Shown here piece by piece: positions 50,847 through 59,793 of a stretch of 64,000 nt of DNA. Location: positions 372,001-436,000 of the forward strand of contig NZ_CP134049.1 of NCBI RefSeq assembly GCF_031582965.1. Reading direction: 5' to 3'. How positions within the stretch are numbered: the stretch's first letter is position 1; every line of letters starts with the position of its first letter. A model generated the notes under the pieces. That model searched no databases. It saw only the letters and a list, made by a program, of their open reading frames with translations, and was not told the origin of the DNA. Origin of the DNA: Bacillus sp. NEB1478 (GTDB taxonomy: Bacteria > Bacillota > Bacilli > Bacillales > Fictibacillaceae). The position numbers were made by a program, and so were the translations under genes.

Positions 50847-52688
50847 ATGATTTCAAAAATTAGAGGGTTATTCCATGCAATAAAACCATACCTATCCATG
50901 AAGGATGTTTTGAGAACCTTTCGATTAGTGGCTCCTTTTATCAGAAAATATTGGAAATCTTATGTTGTATTATTTATATTACTTGGTGTTGATATTGCAT
51001 CTATACTAGGATTTGCATGGTTTTTTGGAAACATTGCAGATGCAGCTGTTCATGCGGATCTAGAACAAATTAAAGACTTGGCATTTATCGGAATAATGCT
51101 GACATCCATAAGTATTGGCTCCAATTTCTTAAGTATTTATTGTGACATGGTCGCAACGAACGCGATTAAAAAAGATCTAAAGAACCATCTTTTAAATCAT
51201 ATATTGCGTTTACCGGAAGCTTCTACTTCTAAAGTACATTCTGGCGAACTGCTATCGCATTTCACGAATGACATACATAGTATTGATGGTTTAATAGGAA
51301 GCAGTTTAATTAACTTTATCAAACTACCTTTAATATATGTTGCTGTTTTTATTTATTTAATCAAAATTAATTGGGTTTTGTGTTTACTGAGTATGATGAT
51401 TGCGCCTGTTGCTATGATTTCAAGTATTGGAATCGGCATGCTGCTTAGACGTAATAGCAGGTTAATTCACGATTTATACGCGCAGATCAATAGTATATTG
51501 AATGAAATCTTTCAAGGATTACCTGTTATTCGTTCGTTTCTAATGGAGAAAAGTTTTTATGAAAAACATACACATAAAAATGAGCAGCTCTATCGACTGG
51601 AGCTGCAAAATGCAAAACTTCAAGGGTGGTTCAGTTCGGGAGGTCAATTAGTAAGTTCGCTTTCATATTTAATTAGTATCTCATTAGGTGCTTATTTTGT
51701 GTCGGTAAAAGTGATGACGGTGGGAGCGTTACTGACTTTTATTAATTTGGTACACCATCTTGTTTATCCTTTGACAGACATAGCTTCTAAATGGGCAGGT
51801 TTTCAGCATTCTATATCTGCGTTAGAAAGGATATTTAGAATATTGGAGTTGCCGCCGGATTCTAATGAATTACCATCCTTCCATCAATCCTTCGATAAAG
51901 GTACATCCATAACATTAAATAAAGTGACATTCAGCTATGAAGAAAATATAAGTGTTTTTCGAGATTTTTCGATAGAAATCCCTGCTAATAAAACAATCGC
52001 ACTAGTTGGTCCTAGCGGAGCAGGAAAAAGTACGTTGTTCAATCTTTTGCAAGGATTTTACAAGCCAGAATCAGGCAAAATACTATTGAATGGTGTATCA
52101 ACTGAAAAGCTAAGTATAGCTGAACTCCGAAGTGCCATTTCATATGTGCCTCAGGAAACATATTTATTTGCCGGAACGATTAGAGAAAATTTGTTGCTGG
52201 CACGTTCAGGTATTACGGACAATGAATTAATAACTGCTGCAAAATCTGCTTATATTCATAATTTTATTTGTTCTCTTCCAGAAGGATATGACACAGAAAT
52301 TGGTGAGCGGGGTATTAAATTGTCAGGCGGACAAAAACAACGAATTGCTATTGCTCGTGCCATTTTAAAAGATACTCCGATCCTATTGCTTGATGAAGCA
52401 ACGTCTGCTTTAGACAATGAAACTGAACATCACGTTCAAAAAGCACTCAAGCAATTAATGAAAGGTCGTACAACCATAATCATTGCCCACCGTCTTTCTA
52501 CTATTCAGGATTCTGATCTCATTATGGTTCTTGATAAAGGTGAAATCGTGCAAAGCGGTACACATCAAGAATTAATAGAAGCAAAGGGGTTATATCGAAA
52601 ACTTCAAGGTAAGCCGTTAAACAACCGTTTAAAAGTTTACGAAGGGAATTACGTTAAGGGGGAAAATCTGCCTTGGATCAATCCATAA
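50847..52688 (+). CDS. ABC exporter (fused permease and ATPase) of second RiPP cluster
   Basis: A 613-residue half-transporter with a 35-residue N-terminal extension before six helices (about 38-315). The ATPase has Walker A VGPSGAGKST (about 385-394), Q-loop SYVPQETYLF, signature LSGGQKQR, Walker B ILLLDEATSALD and IAHRLST. It has no C39 peptidase domain. It presumably exports the product of the 49041 gene. The gene overlaps the nucleotidyltransferase by 16 nt. Confidence 0.92.
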   Translation: MISKIRGLFHAIKPYLSMKDVLRTFRLVAPFIRKYWKSYVVLFILLGVDIASILGFAWFFGNIADAAVHADLEQIKDLAFIGIMLTSISIGSNFLSIYCDMVATNAIKKDLKNHLLNHILRLPEASTSKVHSGELLSHFTNDIHSIDGLIGSSLINFIKLPLIYVAVFIYLIKINWVLCLLSMMIAPVAMISSIGIGMLLRRNSRLIHDLYAQINSILNEIFQGLPVIRSFLMEKSFYEKHTHKNEQLYRLELQNAKLQGWFSSGGQLVSSLSYLISISLGAYFVSVKVMTVGALLTFINLVHHLVYPLTDIASKWAGFQHSISALERIFRILELPPDSNELPSFHQSFDKGTSITLNKVTFSYEENISVFRDFSIEIPANKTIALVGPSGAGKSTLFNLLQGFYKPESGKILLNGVSTEKLSIAELRSAISYVPQETYLFAGTIRENLLLARSGITDNELITAAKSAYIHNFICSLPEGYDTEIGERGIKLSGGQKQRIAIARAILKDTPILLLDEATSALDNETEHHVQKALKQLMKGRTTIIIAHRLSTIQDSDLIMVLDKGEIVQSGTHQELIEAKGLYRKLQGKPLNNRLKVYEGNYVKGENLPWINP

Positions 52689-53761
52689 TCCAATCATTAT
52701 TTGACGAGGACGTGAAACTGCCGACAGATGATAGCGATTACCAAGACTTTATGCAGCAAAATGACTTTTTAACGATAGGTGCAACAGTATATTCTCTTCT
52801 GAAAAAACAAAATAAACTTCATCTAACTCCTGAATTTTTTCAGAACAAACTCAAGGACATTTACACCCATACATTTTATAAAAATATCTTTATCAAAAAC
52901 CAAACAAGTCAACTTTTAAATGAATTTGAAAATCAAGGAATCGAGGTAATTCCATTAAAGGGACCATTATTCACAGAAAGATACTTCGGAGACATTGGGG
53001 CACGCTTTTCTTCGGATATTGATTTGTTAATCCGAAAAAAAGACTTGGATAAAGCGGCAATTTGTATTAGGAAATTAGGTTTTTCACATGAAAAAAATGA
53101 GCTTCCTTCTCATTTTAATCGTGGTTTCTATAAAGAGCTGCCGGACTCTCCATGTCCGCTAGCGGTGGAATTACATTGGAACCTTGTGGATGAAAACACT
53201 TCAAATATTAACTTGGAAGTGATCTGGAAGAGTTCTGAAGCATACCAGTCCACATGTACATATGTGAAAGAACTTTCAGATTATCATACATTTTACATGA
53301 TTGTTCTTCATGGCTGGAGGCATAATTTAGATAGTCTCAAGTATGATTTTGACATTGTACAAATGATTACGGTCCTTACAAATAGGTTGAATTATGAAAG
53401 ATTAATAGATGATGCAGAAATTCAACTTACTAAAAGAAGACTTATTAGAACATTATCGATTTTATATGAGCGTTATCCTTTTTTAACAAGTATTAAAACT
53501 TTTCCTGATTTTATTCATAAAAAAACAGTTGCAATTCCTGAAGAAAGGTCTTTAAAAAGGTATGCCACTTTTCTGGATTATCAGTTTCTAAGTTATGATT
53601 CCTTTGGACATCGTTTGAGAGAATTAAAGCTATGGTTTTTTCCATCCAAGAAGGAAATTTCCTTTTTGTTAGGAAGAAAGAGTGGCTCATCCCTTTTCGG
53701 TAATTATGTAATTCTTTATAAAAAAAGGCTGTTTACAATTCTTAAGGTGTTTTGGTCATAA
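52673..53761 (+). CDS. Nucleotidyltransferase-like protein of second RiPP cluster
   Basis: 362 residues of the same family as the lasso-cluster protein at 23118. VIPLKGPLFTERYFGDIGAR then SSDIDLLI (about residues 110-122) is the nucleotidyltransferase metal site. VELHWNLVDE and IVLHGWRHNLDSLKYDFDI match the other copy's EIHWRLNPG and VSHGARHGW segments. The start is a TTG at 52673, ten bases after AAGGGGG. Presence in both peptide clusters suggests a shared tailoring or immunity step. Confidence 0.82.
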   Translation: MDQSIIQSLFDEDVKLPTDDSDYQDFMQQNDFLTIGATVYSLLKKQNKLHLTPEFFQNKLKDIYTHTFYKNIFIKNQTSQLLNEFENQGIEVIPLKGPLFTERYFGDIGARFSSDIDLLIRKKDLDKAAICIRKLGFSHEKNELPSHFNRGFYKELPDSPCPLAVELHWNLVDENTSNINLEVIWKSSEAYQSTCTYVKELSDYHTFYMIVLHGWRHNLDSLKYDFDIVQMITVLTNRLNYERLIDDAEIQLTKRRLIRTLSILYERYPFLTSIKTFPDFIHKKTVAIPEERSLKRYATFLDYQFLSYDSFGHRLRELKLWFFPSKKEISFLLGRKSGSSLFGNYVILYKKRLFTILKVFWS

Positions 53762-53765
53762 AATA

Positions 53766-53802
53766 TACACTGTTCCTAATTTATAGGCAGTGTAATTTTT
53801 TT
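53766..53802 (+). terminator. Terminator of the second RiPP cluster
   Basis: Stem TACACTG (53766-53772) with CAGTGTA (53788-53794), an inner CCTA/TAGG stem, then TTTTTT. Confidence 0.75.
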
Positions 53803-53810
53803 AACATGTC

Positions 53811-53826
53811 GTTCTATATATTGAAC
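53811..53826 (+). promoter_or_regulatory. SinR-type operator before the SinI-like ORF
   Basis: GTTCTATATATTGAAC keeps the outer GTTC/GAAC of the palindrome with an altered centre. It lies 70 nt before the SinI-like gene. Confidence 0.55.
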
Positions 53827-53895
53827 GGAAATGTCATATTACTTATCAGAATTTGCATAGAATAAAAAATACATTTGTTGGAGGTACTAGTGAAG

Positions 53896-54024
53896 ATGTT
53901 CATCGTTCGTTATGCTGAATGTTTTGATCAGGAGTGGATGAAACTTATTTTACAGGCAAAGGAACAAGGAATTACGTTAGAAGAAATTCAAGCATTCCTC
54001 AAGACAGGAGAGGTGCAATCATGA
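53896..54024 (+). CDS. Short SinI-like anti-repressor
   Basis: A 42-residue ORF, too short for usual gene callers. FDQEWMKLILQAKEQGITLE followed by EIQAFLKTGE aligns over its whole length with the SinI helix-helix domain (D-x-EW, A-x-x-x-G, EEI-x-x-FL). The ATG at 53896 follows GGAGGT at about ten bases; a GTG two codons earlier is also possible. It overlaps the following gene by 4 nt (ATGA). A SinR-type palindrome lies upstream, so it may form a feedback element that relieves SinR-type repression. Confidence 0.8.
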   Translation: MFIVRYAECFDQEWMKLILQAKEQGITLEEIQAFLKTGEVQS

Positions 54025-54254
54025 TTCGGTTAGGTGATGGGGTGTATATGTGCCACTTAAATGGTCATCAATTGAAGATTATTTATAAAGGGAATGATAT
54101 TTGCGAACTATACCTGGAGAATGAGTTCCAAGGCAGAGCTTCCTTTCAATATGTAAAAAAGAAACTTTCTGAACTTGAGAAAAAATGGGGTACGCATAAA
54201 GTAAAAAACTATCATTTTAAAGAACTCCTATCAAATTTTGATCAATCGATATAA
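54021..54254 (+). CDS. Unknown 77-residue protein coupled to the SinI-like gene
   Basis: A small, basic, mostly beta protein at first (LGDGVYMCHLNGHQLKIIYK) with a helical second half (QYVKKKLSELEKKWGTHKVK). The ATG overlaps the SinI-like stop, with GGAGAGGTG upstream. No signal peptide or membrane segment, and no family recognised. Its strict coupling to a SinI-like peptide suggests a regulatory role, but that is inference. Confidence 0.65.
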   Translation: MIRLGDGVYMCHLNGHQLKIIYKGNDICELYLENEFQGRASFQYVKKKLSELEKKWGTHKVKNYHFKELLSNFDQSI

Positions 54255-54332
54255 TCGCTAAGTAGTATGTTAATACCCAGTGATAGTACTGGATTTTTAA
54301 AAAAAAAAATGAAAAATATGAAGGGGAGAAAG

Positions 54333-55538
54333 ATGAAAAGATTATATTCCAATTTCTCAAAAGTGGACAAATTACTAGACAGTAATGTTTCAATTTACTT
54401 AGATTTTATTCGCGGATTATCGGCAATCTTAGTAGTGATGGAACACTTAAGTTCCAGATTGTTTGTGGGATACGGTAACATAGAAAGCCCTAACATTCTA
54501 GTCAATTTATTGTACATGCTTAACATTCTAGGTGGTCCAGCAGTTATCGTCTTTTTTGTCTTAAGTGGCTTATTCATTTCGAGATCTGTATTAAAAGCGT
54601 TTTACGACGATAAATGGTCATGGAAAACCTATTTGATAAACCGGCTTTCAAGACTATTGGTCGTATTGGTTCCAGCTTTATTACTTACTTTAGTTTTAGA
54701 CATTATTGCTGTTAAATTCTTTGAATACGAAGGTTACACGAATGCTTATATTAATCTAAAGAACTTCGTTGGTAATTTATTTTTTCTGCAAAACGTATAT
54801 GTAGGTGTTTATGGATCCAATGCTCCTCTGTGGAGTCTTAATTATGAGTTTTGGTACTATATATTGTTCCCTACTCTTTTACTGCTTTTATTTAGTAAAA
54901 AAAGGAAATTAGTTATGTTTTTTTATTTTTCGTTAGCAATTTTAATTATCTCTACAGTTGGGATGAGGATGAATACATATTTTGTGATTTGGTTAATAGG
55001 TACGTCTATTCTGTTATTGCCAAAAGCGAATCTATTAAAGCATCGATTCGTTCCTATTGCATCATTTGTTTTATTACTTGTCGTTTTGCCTGTGAGACCC
55101 CTTGTGATGACGGGGAGATTATTTACTGATCAGTGGACAGAGAATTTATTTCTTGTCGATCTTTTAATCGGGTTAGTATTTGGTTTATTTATATATTCAC
55201 TACTGCACGTTACGTCTAATAGAATCAAAAACATAGAATTCAATTGGATTGGGGGAGGATCTAGACGTTTAGCCGGGTTTTCATTTAGTCTTTATCTCAT
55301 TCATTACCCTATTATCAATACAGTTTATTACTGGGTTGCTAAAAATGGTTTTTCAGGACTACAGCCGAACTTAGGATCAATAGCTTTAGAAATGCTTCTA
55401 ATTATATTAATTTGTATGATTGCCTTTTACTTTTCGAGAATAACTGAAGCCCAAACATTTAGAGTACGAAGATTTCTTGAAGTTAAAACTAACTCAAATC
55501 GAAATCAAGTTCGAAACAAACAAAATCTTGCCGGTTAA
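54333..55538 (+). CDS. Membrane acyltransferase (acyltransferase_3 family)
   Basis: 401 residues with about ten helices. SIYLDFIRGLSAILVVMEHL (about residues 20-39) carries the conserved Arg and His of helix 1, and VIVFFVLSGLFISRSVLKAF and WSLNYEFWYYILFP are further family motifs. The start is the ATG at 54333 after AAGGGGAG. It resembles the acyltransferase at 17635 in plan. Probable substrates are matrix sugars. It lies downstream of the SinI-like gene, possibly in the same transcript. Confidence 0.87.
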   Translation: MKRLYSNFSKVDKLLDSNVSIYLDFIRGLSAILVVMEHLSSRLFVGYGNIESPNILVNLLYMLNILGGPAVIVFFVLSGLFISRSVLKAFYDDKWSWKTYLINRLSRLLVVLVPALLLTLVLDIIAVKFFEYEGYTNAYINLKNFVGNLFFLQNVYVGVYGSNAPLWSLNYEFWYYILFPTLLLLLFSKKRKLVMFFYFSLAILIISTVGMRMNTYFVIWLIGTSILLLPKANLLKHRFVPIASFVLLLVVLPVRPLVMTGRLFTDQWTENLFLVDLLIGLVFGLFIYSLLHVTSNRIKNIEFNWIGGGSRRLAGFSFSLYLIHYPIINTVYYWVAKNGFSGLQPNLGSIALEMLLIILICMIAFYFSRITEAQTFRVRRFLEVKTNSNRNQVRNKQNLAG

Positions 55539-55557
55539 AGAGAAGCCATATTCTACG

Positions 55558-55590
55558 AAAAAAAACAGTCAATTAGGCTGTTTTTAATTT
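55558..55590 (+). terminator. Rho-independent terminator
   Basis: Stem AAAAACAG (55561-55568) with CTGTTTTT (55578-55585), following the acyltransferase. Confidence 0.7.
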
Positions 55591-55651
55591 TGAAGTAACA
55601 AAAAACAGATGAAGGTTTGCATCTTAAAATGGTAATGTATGTTTTTAATAA

Positions 55652-55882
55652 AGAATAAAACAAAACTATACCGAGCCTCTAATTCTTCATCACGATCAAA
55701 TAAAATTTGAAACAGCGATTTCAACTGCAAGAGGGTGTTTAAATGGATTGAACAGAATAATTGCTGGGAAAGAGTATGGAAAACCCATTAATCTTTCTGA
55801 TTTAGATTATATGCTTAGAAAAATAAGCTGTCTCCTAACTTCAAGGAGGCAGCTTATTTACTTTGTAATTCTTTTCTTATAG
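55652..55882 (+). pseudogene. Decayed RiPP precursor related to the 49041 peptide
   Basis: This frame encodes YTEPLILHHDQIKFETAIS, which matches the 49041 leader pattern Y-2-P-2-LHH-2-I-1-FETA-1-S with identical spacing. A different tail follows (ARGCLNGLNRIIAGKEYGKP, then INLSDLDYML). There is no ATG, GTG or TTG before the motif: the frame opens just after a stop at 55649. An ATG at 55639 in another frame reads MFLIKNKTK and would join the motif after a one-base shift. The frame also runs through a terminator stem. I therefore call it a broken copy. Confidence 0.6.
55821..55859 (-). terminator. Terminator of the yidC-like unit
   Basis: A 15-bp stem (55821-55835 with 55845-55859, one G-U) gives an U-rich 3' end for the minus-strand transcript. 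It may also stop plus-strand transcripts. Confidence 0.75.
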
Positions 55883-55900
55883 ATGGTCGTGATAGTTTAA

Positions 55901-56545
55901 TTAAATCATTTTTTTTATTAAAAGAGATTGAATACAAAGAAGTACTCCATTAATCGCCCAATAAAAAGGCAGTATTGCAGGACTTGTAATCGAAAATACA
56001 AAGATAGAAATAGGGGATAGCAGCATCATCCATTTCATATTTGACTGAGTTGATGCCGCATCCTGACCAAATTTCCCTTGAAAATAGTAGATCAACCCGG
56101 CGATACATGCCAATAGTAGACTTGAATGGGCGAAATTAAATATCCAAAAATGGTGATTGGATATGGCCGAAGTTTCAACTACAGCTCGATACATCCCCGT
56201 CACAATCGGAATTTGAATCAGCATCGGAAGACATCCCATAGATAAAGGATTTATATTATGTTTCTTGTAAAGATTTATTGTTTCCTCTTGCTGCATCTTT
56301 TTATCCTCAGGCTTTTTACTAGCCTTATACTTCTCCTGGATCATATCTAATTCTGCTTTCATTGCGTCCATATTAACACGCATCTCTTTTTGCTGTTTGG
56401 CCTGCTTTACAAAAAGCGGGAACAATACAAGGCGAATGACTAGCGTAATGGCAATCACCGCTAAACCATAATTACCGTTAAAAATATTGGCAATAAAATA
56501 CAATGATTCACTGAATGGATGCGTAATAGTCTCAATAAATTTCAA
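55901..56545 (-). CDS. YidC/Oxa1/SpoIIIJ family membrane insertase
   Basis: 214 residues from a TTG at 56545 after GAGGAGGAGA. YGLAVIAITLVIRLVLFPLF (first conserved helix with the groove Arg), the cytoplasmic hairpin KQQKEMRVNMDAMKAELD, and PLSMGCLPMLIQIPIVTGMY are diagnostic. The N-terminus has no lipobox Cys, so it is not the usual lipoprotein form (SpoIIIJ/YqjG). It inserts or folds membrane proteins. A dedicated extra copy beside secretion and matrix genes is notable. It is preceded by a small membrane protein gene. Confidence 0.88.
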   Translation of the reverse strand: MKFIETITHPFSESLYFIANIFNGNYGLAVIAITLVIRLVLFPLFVKQAKQQKEMRVNMDAMKAELDMIQEKYKASKKPEDKKMQQEETINLYKKHNINPLSMGCLPMLIQIPIVTGMYRAVVETSAISNHHFWIFNFAHSSLLLACIAGLIYYFQGKFGQDAASTQSNMKWMMLLSPISIFVFSITSPAILPFYWAINGVLLCIQSLLIKKMI

Positions 56546-56571
56546 TTTGTCTCCTCCTCTTTTTGTGTTAA

Positions 56572-56850
56572 TTAGAGAAGGGGACAGCAATCCTCCAGAT
56601 CTTTATTAGGTGTGTATTTCACTTTCATCCTTTGAAATGTGAAAATCACATTCTTATTTTCCTGTACTAAACGAGAAAGCTTAATAACCAAACAGGACGA
56701 AAGATTATAATCAGTTAAATGTTCTCCAGAATGTAAAAAGTCATGCTTCCAATATTTAATAATAGAAGGTGTATGGTAGAACCCAATAAAAAGGCTGAGT
56801 AAGGTAGTGATGAATAACAATTGATCAAAATAGGTAAGAAAATCTAACAT
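56572..56850 (-). CDS. Small membrane-anchored protein upstream of yidC-like gene
   Basis: 92 residues. One N-terminal helix (LLFITTLLSLFIGFYHTP, about residues 11-28) precedes a polar tail with a CC pair near the C-terminus (LEDCCPLL). GGGAG lies before the ATG. It ends 26 nt before the insertase start, so the two genes are co-transcribed. No family recognised; it could be a partner or client of the insertase. Confidence 0.6.
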   Translation of the reverse strand: MLDFLTYFDQLLFITTLLSLFIGFYHTPSIIKYWKHDFLHSGEHLTDYNLSSCLVIKLSRLVQENKNVIFTFQRMKVKYTPNKDLEDCCPLL

Positions 56851-56964
56851 GTTTAATCTCCCTGAATTGTTTTATATCATTACGATTTTGGAAATAAAAG
56901 GTTTCAAAAAAGAGATTTTACAAAAATTTTTTAAACTCTTAAACAGGAAAGAGATAAACATACA

Positions 56965-56998
56965 AAAATAAGAGGCTGCCCAATTGGACTGCCTCTTA
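56965..56998 (-). terminator. Terminator of inhA
   Basis: Stem TAAGAGGC (56969-56976) with GCCTCTTA (56991-56998), extended inward with mismatches. An A tract on the plus strand gives the U run. Confidence 0.7.
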
Positions 56999-57014
56999 AA
57001 ATTTCTTTTTTAAC

Positions 57015-59444
57015 TTATTTGCTGATCATTACCACACCAGCAGAATTATCTTTCGCTTCACCCATAAGAGTGAACTTAAGACCGTATTTAGGTAACTTTC
57101 TACCTGCGTCGTTAATTACACCATCAGTAGCAGTTCCGTTATAATCTGTATTATCGATGTACATTAATGAGTCGTTGAACACACGTACACCATTTTGAGA
57201 TTTATAATCGAAAATACCTCTGCTTGGAGAGTTTATATACCAAGGAGTTGTTTTATCTAATGAGAATGGAGCATCTGCGATTTGATAACGAGTTGAATCT
57301 TCAACAGATGGCTTTCCGTTAAGCATACCAACAATTGCTTTCGGGTGAGAATCTACTACTCCAAGGAATCCTTCACCTGGGTGAACACCAACCCAGTTAT
57401 CAGTGAAGCTGTCATCACCGTACCATACAAGCATACCTGTTCCGTATTTAACACCACGGCTAGATTGTAATGCCTTATCAGAACCAGCTGTATTTCTCCA
57501 CTCAATGTAGTAATAGTGGTCAACTAAAGAAATACCGTTAGAAACGATAGCTCCATTTAGTGTAACGGTCGGAGTTCCTTCAGCATCATCAGAATATACT
57601 TCCTGGCCATTTACTTTAAGTGATAGATTATCCATTGCAAATCCATCTAGAGCTAAACCGCCATCCGTAACATATTCAAATTCTAAAGAAATCTTTTGAC
57701 CCGCAAATTGTGAGAGGTCATGAGAACGATCTACCCATTGCCCTTTAGAAGACTCAGCTCGTGCGTCGCCGTCAGTGTCATTATCACCAATTGTATCTAA
57801 TAACACTTTTGTTCCATCTTCTTTCACAGCTCTGATATACATATAGTCATAATCAAATTCAACATCATAATACGCTTTATAATCAAACTTTGCTGAAGTC
57901 GCACTTGTTAAGTCAAATACAGGTGTCTTCATACTAGTGTGAAGATCATCACCTTTTGTACTATAGTAATATTTGCTGCCAAATGCAGGTGCAATCCCTT
58001 TTACTTCTTTTTTAGGAAGGTTAACTTTAACAACACCAGCATTTTTGGATTTTGTTACAGATTGATCGATTTGAATCATTTTTCCGGACTTCGTTATATC
58101 CTTATAGTCGATTTCAGCGATATTTGCCCAGTTTCCGCTCATCGTCTTTTGGAAAAACTCTTTGTTTTGTGGTGAGAAGCTTGTTGGTTCAGTTCCTGCA
58201 ATAACACCGTTCCAGCTTCCGCCACTCATGATGGACCAAGACCCTACAGGCTCTCCATCACCTGTGTATTGTGTGTCATACTCATCAGGAAGACCTAAAT
58301 CATGTCCGAATTCATGAGCAAAAACGCCAGTTGCTCCATCTTCAGGCTCTACAGTATAATCAAAAGCACCCATCATACCATTATAAGGACCGCCTGTAGA
58401 ACCAGGAACTGCGTAAATACCACCTAGATTCCATCTGTGAGACCAGATAGCGTCATTTCCAAGCTTACCCCCGCCAGCTTCTTGGCCTACACCTGCATGG
58501 ATAACCATTAAGTGGTCAACCAAACCATCCGGTTCGTTCATATTGCCATCGCCATCTAGATCATAAATATCAAGGTGGTCATAATCTGCTAATTGAAGAC
58601 CACTTGCAACGGCTGCTTTTAGGGCATCAGCAACAAGATTACGAGGTCCTTTTGGAGCTAGGTTATCATGTCCCCCTGCAGGGTTGTCATCACCGTATTC
58701 TTTAGCTGTGCCAGGAACAGTTAGCCAGTTTGTTACAGTGCCATCAACTGTATAACTTCCACCGGATTGCTCCTCATAATATTGTTTAAACGTTTTTACT
58801 TTTGATCCATCAAATAATGTAAAGTCTTCATTACCAAACAACATTTTTCTATAATGTTCAGGGCTGAAGTCGTTAGAATACATATATCCTGGTTCTTGAT
58901 CGATGTTATTATGTTTAAAATCAGAGTACTCAGCCAAAAGAACTAGAACCTTATCTTTGCGTACTTCACCTTTATATTTAGCTTGTTTAGCAGGGGCTAC
59001 ACCAATAAGGCTAGTAGAGCTGCCAGACTTTGCTGTTACATTATGGCTGTCATTAAGCTTCTTAGTAAGCTTGCTTTTTTGTGCTGTTAAGAATTGTTTT
59101 GATTTGGCGGAGACATCTTTACCATTTGCTTTCGTAGTTTTAGCCGTGGATTGGCTTACTTCCGGCTTCTTGCTCTTTAATTGAATATATTTTTGAACGG
59201 ATTTTGCTGTTTCAGCTTGAGTAGCATTTTTCTTAATAATCCCTTGCTTTTTTAATGCTTTAGCCAAACGATCCTGATCGACCACGTTTAGATCAATCGG
59301 TGCAGATTCTAAAATAGCAGAAGCCTTTGAATAATCTTTCAAAGGAGCTGCTTCCCCCTTCATCACAGTAGCAGGTGCTAATAGACTCATAGAAAGGCTA
59401 GTTAGCAACAAGGAAGTACCAAGCTTTTTACTCCATTTTCCCAT
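57015..59444 (-). CDS. inhA: Immune inhibitor A-type M6 metalloprotease
   Basis: An 809-residue secreted zinc protease. Signal peptide about 1-32 ([19 protein letters not shown]), a Lys-rich propeptide to about 150, and a catalytic domain with the zinc site [16 protein letters not shown] (about residue 375) and the Met-turn region [11 protein letters not shown]. The C-terminal half (about 500-809) contains a MAM-like/VEG region ([18 protein letters not shown]) as in InhA proteins. InhA degrades host defence proteins and matrix or exosporium proteins. AGGAGGAGA precedes the ATG. SinR-type palindromes upstream agree with the known SinR control of inhA in the Bacillus cereus group. Confidence 0.93.
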   Translation of the reverse strand: MGKWSKKLGTSLLLTSLSMSLLAPATVMKGEAAPLKDYSKASAILESAPIDLNVVDQDRLAKALKKQGIIKKNATQAETAKSVQKYIQLKSKKPEVSQSTAKTTKANGKDVSAKSKQFLTAQKSKLTKKLNDSHNVTAKSGSSTSLIGVAPAKQAKYKGEVRKDKVLVLLAEYSDFKHNNIDQEPGYMYSNDFSPEHYRKMLFGNEDFTLFDGSKVKTFKQYYEEQSGGSYTVDGTVTNWLTVPGTAKEYGDDNPAGGHDNLAPKGPRNLVADALKAAVASGLQLADYDHLDIYDLDGDGNMNEPDGLVDHLMVIHAGVGQEAGGGKLGNDAIWSHRWNLGGIYAVPGSTGGPYNGMMGAFDYTVEPEDGATGVFAHEFGHDLGLPDEYDTQYTGDGEPVGSWSIMSGGSWNGVIAGTEPTSFSPQNKEFFQKTMSGNWANIAEIDYKDITKSGKMIQIDQSVTKSKNAGVVKVNLPKKEVKGIAPAFGSKYYYSTKGDDLHTSMKTPVFDLTSATSAKFDYKAYYDVEFDYDYMYIRAVKEDGTKVLLDTIGDNDTDGDARAESSKGQWVDRSHDLSQFAGQKISLEFEYVTDGGLALDGFAMDNLSLKVNGQEVYSDDAEGTPTVTLNGAIVSNGISLVDHYYYIEWRNTAGSDKALQSSRGVKYGTGMLVWYGDDSFTDNWVGVHPGEGFLGVVDSHPKAIVGMLNGKPSVEDSTRYQIADAPFSLDKTTPWYINSPSRGIFDYKSQNGVRVFNDSLMYIDNTDYNGTATDGVINDAGRKLPKYGLKFTLMGEAKDNSAGVVMISK

Positions 59445-59522
59445 TTCTTCTCCTCCTGTTTTTCAATAGTTTCCTAACCCTATCATTGAATGACTAGTAC
59501 ATCATCAACTCCCTTGTATGTA

Positions 59523-59538
59523 GTTCTTAATAAAGAAC
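59523..59538 (-). promoter_or_regulatory. SinR-type operator upstream of inhA
   Basis: GTTCTTAATAAAGAAC lies 79 nt before the inhA start. A further partial half-site (TTTAGAAC) is at 59638-59645. Confidence 0.7.
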
Positions 59539-59723
59539 AATTAGTTCTCTAATATGAATAATACGAAACTAGCAATCATTTGTAAAGTGAATTAATTGTA
59601 ATTTTCGGAAAAAAATTAAAAGAACAATCTTTCATTATTTAGAACAAAAAAATTATCATGGCTATATTAATAAGGAAACAGATAAGAACAGTTATGATTT
59701 TGTCGAATTTTAACGAATAAAAT

Positions 59724-59793
59724 GTTCTTTATATAGGTTGACGGAAATAATCTAGTAATGTAAATTGATAGTTGTAAGTTCTTTATAAAGAAC
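59724..59793 (+). promoter_or_regulatory. sipW promoter flanked by SinR-type operators
   Basis: -35 TTGACG (59738-59743), a 17-nt spacer, -10 TAAATT (59761-59766). A half-palindrome GTTCTTTATATAGG (59724-59737) touches the -35 box, and the perfect palindrome GTTCTTTATAAAGAAC (59778-59793) lies just downstream of the predicted start point. Confidence 0.8.

Noticed and set aside
53934..54020. Longer start for the 77-residue protein
   Set aside because: The extra residues come from the SinI-like gene read in another frame; the ATG at 54021 has its own site and the usual ATGA overlap.
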